A stretch of 6,666 bases of DNA from contig JAHIHJ010000352.1 in NCBI GenBank assembly GCA_018899795.1, forward strand, positions 1 to 6,666, read 5' to 3'. The first letter of the stretch is position 1, and each line of letters begins with the position of its first letter. The notes beneath the pieces are model-generated. The model was given only the letters and a program-made list of their open reading frames with translations, was not told where the DNA came from and did not search any database. This document shows, in pieces, positions 4,873 through 6,666 of this stretch. This DNA is from Methanobacteriota archaeon. Its GTDB lineage: Archaea; Halobacteriota; Methanosarcinia; Methanosarcinales; Methanoperedenaceae. The position numbers were made by a program, and so were the translations under genes.

Positions 4873-5868
4873 TCATCCCTTCTTCTTTATTACTATCTCC
4901 CAATCAGTCTCATTCTTCTGCTTCACGCTCAAAACCTCATGCCCGTCAGCCTCCATGCCTCTGGGCACTTCAGTCACAGCAGTGGGATCGTCCACGATTA
5001 TCTTAAGAGTCTTACCCTTCTCCAGGTCATGGAGCGCCTGCTTTGCATAGACAAAATTATAGGGGCACTGGTTCCCTTTCGTGTCGATCACTTTGTCTAT
5101 CTTCACATCAGCAAGGAAAGTCCCGTCAATATAAGCCCGCGTCCTCTCATCCTTTGGATTCTCGAAAACTTCATTTGCCGGTCCGTGCTCGACCATTTCC
5201 CCAAGATATAGATGAATTACATAGTCAGCCAGCCTCATAGCTTGATGAATGTTATGGGTAACAATCACGATGGTATAGTCTTTCTTGAGTTTCAGAAGCT
5301 GCTGCTCGATATGCTGCGATGATACAGGGTCAAGAGCAGACGTGGGCTCATCGCAAAGGATTATCTCAGGTTCGACAGCCAGCCCTCGCGCAAGGCAGAG
5401 CCTCTGCTGCTGACCCACGGATAATTGCGAGGCCGGAGAGTTCAACCTGTTTTTTACTTCGTCCCACAGACCAACGAGTTTCAGATATTTCTCGACTATA
5501 GCATCAATATCTTGCTTTTTCCTTAACCCGTGGATTTTCGGCCCGTATGCGATATTCTCATAGATAGACATGGGAAGCGGAGTGGGTTTCTGGGCAAGCA
5601 GTCCCATTTTCTTCCTGATGTTCACGATATCTGTTTTCCTGTCAAAGATATCTTCATTATCTATCAGGATCCTCCCTGAATAGGTAACTTCATCAGTGAG
5701 GTCAATAAGCCTGTTCATGCATTTTAGCAATGTGGATTTACCGCAGCCAGAGGGACCAATAATGGCAGTGATCTGTTTTTTCGGGATCTGGACAGATATG
5801 TTCTTTAATGCAGGATGCCCGCTGTAATATGCATTCACATTATCGATTTGAATATGGGTTTCTGACAT
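4873..5868 (-). CDS. pstB: PstB-type ABC transporter ATPase fused to a C-terminal TusA/SirA-like domain
   Basis: Residues 1-251 are a complete PstB-like ATPase: Walker A GPSGCGKST (38-46), a Q-loop at QKPTPLPMSIYENIAYGP (93-110, the hallmark PstB segment), signature LSVGQQQ (149-155), Walker B IILCDEP (169-175) and H-loop His205. It would energise phosphate or similar oxyanion uptake at the inner face of the membrane. PstB normally ends near residue 251. Here about 80 further residues match TusA/SirA: VIDTKGNQCP with the conserved Cys268, then KGKTLKIIVDDP (284-295) and a final beta strand WEIVIKKK. The usual CPxP motif is CPYN. ATG 5868 is chosen because AGGTG, formed across the pstA stop, lies 6 nt upstream; a GTG at 5877 would add three residues. 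The stop faces the repeat-protein gene across 16 bp. Phosphate as substrate is not certain. Confidence 0.9.
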   Translation of the reverse strand: MSETHIQIDNVNAYYSGHPALKNISVQIPKKQITAIIGPSGCGKSTLLKCMNRLIDLTDEVTYSGRILIDNEDIFDRKTDIVNIRKKMGLLAQKPTPLPMSIYENIAYGPKIHGLRKKQDIDAIVEKYLKLVGLWDEVKNRLNSPASQLSVGQQQRLCLARGLAVEPEIILCDEPTSALDPVSSQHIEQQLLKLKKDYTIVIVTHNIHQAMRLADYVIHLYLGEMVEHGPANEVFENPKDERTRAYIDGTFLADVKIDKVIDTKGNQCPYNFVYAKQALHDLEKGKTLKIIVDDPTAVTEVPRGMEADGHEVLSVKQKNETDWEIVIKKKG

Positions 5869-5877
5869 TTCATACAC

Positions 5878-6666
5878 CTATTTAATGATATATTTAGTAT
5901 ATTTTCTTGAAAAAAATCTTGTGGTTATACTGATAGCCAGGACTATTGCCAGGAGTATTACCGCAGATGCGTAAGCTTTCTGCTGGACTTGCGGGAGGGG
6001 CGAACCGAGCTGGTAAAAGATCGCAAGAGGAAGAGAAGATGTGGAATCGAACAGTGATGTGGGTATCCGGTCTGTATATCCTGCCGTGAACATTATGGAT
6101 GCAGCGTCCCCTATTCCTCTCCCGAAAGCTATCAACACCCCGGTCATAAGACCGGGCAGAGCCTGTTTTGAAACAACTCTCAGAGTAGTCTCAAGCCTTG
6201 TTGCGCCAAGTGAGTAGGATACTTCCTTAAGTTCCCTTGGAACTGTTTTTATGACCTCTTCCATTGCCCGCGTCATTATGGGGAGTTCCAGCAGTGCAAG
6301 TACGATTATTCCTGCGATCAGAGATGCTCTCATATGAAAATACATCATTACTGCAAACCCGAATGCCCCATATACTATAGACGGAGTACCCCAGAGAATA
6401 TCAAGTGAGAGGCGTGTCATGTTTGAAAGCCGCGTACCTCCGGAATATTCTTTCTGGAGATAGAACGCGATACCGATACTCAGGAAAAAAGCAAGCACAG
6501 TTCCGCCGATCGCAAGATACAGGGAACCTGTTATAGCGCCCAGGATGCCTCCTCCCTTTCCAAGATAGTAACCTCCTTCTGCAGTCTTTGTGAGCATATC
6601 TATGCTCAGGACAGGCAAACCTTTCCAGAGTATTGTTCCGATTACTCCAAGGAGGCTGCCTACTAC
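5878..6666 (-). CDS. pstA: PstA-type ABC transporter permease, N-terminus beyond window
   Basis: The frame stays open to the window edge, giving 262 residues and lacking only the extreme N-terminus; the TTG at 6618 is internal, because the residues before it (GVIGTILWKGLPVLS) are the normal end of the first membrane segment. About six membrane helices can be seen, including GSLYLAIGGTVLAFFLSIGI, IVYGAFGFAVMMYF and VILLAIVLAISI. The cytoplasmic EAA loop that docks on the ATPase is at about residues 147-172 (KEVSYSLGATRLETTLRVVS), followed by GVLIAFGRGIGDAASIMFTA, where PstA usually reads GRAIGETAPL. It would form half of the translocation pore of a phosphate-family importer. The stop is nine bases upstream of the preferred pstB start, so both share an operon. 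The partner PstC and the binding protein are expected upstream, outside the window. Confidence 0.9.
   Translation of the reverse strand, partial: VVGSLLGVIGTILWKGLPVLSIDMLTKTAEGGYYLGKGGGILGAITGSLYLAIGGTVLAFFLSIGIAFYLQKEYSGGTRLSNMTRLSLDILWGTPSIVYGAFGFAVMMYFHMRASLIAGIIVLALLELPIMTRAMEEVIKTVPRELKEVSYSLGATRLETTLRVVSKQALPGLMTGVLIAFGRGIGDAASIMFTAGYTDRIPTSLFDSTSSLPLAIFYQLGSPLPQVQQKAYASAVILLAIVLAISITTRFFSRKYTKYIIK

Noticed and set aside
5319..5501. + strand open frame opposite pstB, and similar ones at 4939-5240
   Set aside because: Antisense to the well-conserved ATPase; no ribosome site or family match.
6616..6618. TTG as the start of the permease
   Set aside because: The frame continues upstream to the window edge and encodes the expected first membrane segment.

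Overview
The window looks like a euryarchaeal chromosome segment, most plausibly from a Methanosarcinales-type methanogen or methanotroph (ANME-like). The evidence is archaeal TATA-like elements with purine-rich BREs, GAGGTG-type ribosome binding sites, TTG/GTG starts and the gene families present. The lineage is inferred from style and was not tested by a search.

Left block (1-2207, + strand, GC-richer): the 3' end of aroA (EPSP synthase), a terpenoid-cyclase/prenyltransferase-like alpha-alpha toroid protein whose start overlaps the aroA stop by one base, and an isocitrate dehydrogenase-like gene (icd) 24 bp further on. They form a compact run that is probably co-transcribed.

Middle block (2221-4075, strikingly AT-rich) is the most interesting part. 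It is a 1,855-bp insertion bounded by a perfect 23-bp terminal inverted repeat and flanked directly by a perfect 9-bp direct repeat (TCCATTCAC). That is the footprint of a transposition event. No transposase is encoded. The cargo is a 58-aa coiled-coil microprotein with its own promoter and ribosome binding site, followed by a two-gene operon: a 159-aa helical protein and a PIN-like nuclease with a large helical insertion. I interpret this as a non-autonomous (MITE-like) element carrying a toxin-antitoxin-like or defence-like module that I do not recognise as a described system.

Right block (4085-6666, GC-richer): a promoter with a nested inverted repeat, then a 233-aa solenoid protein built of seven exact 32-residue repeats (+ strand). 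Convergent to it is a PstB-type ABC ATPase carrying an extra C-terminal TusA/SirA-like domain, preceded in its operon by a PstA-type permease that runs off the right edge. The ATPase and permease would form the membrane-bound part of a phosphate or related oxyanion importer. The binding protein and the second permease are presumably beyond the window.

If the insertion and one copy of the direct repeat are removed, icd lies about 85 bp upstream of the repeat-protein gene, which gives the likely ancestral arrangement. No tRNA, rRNA or CRISPR array was seen.
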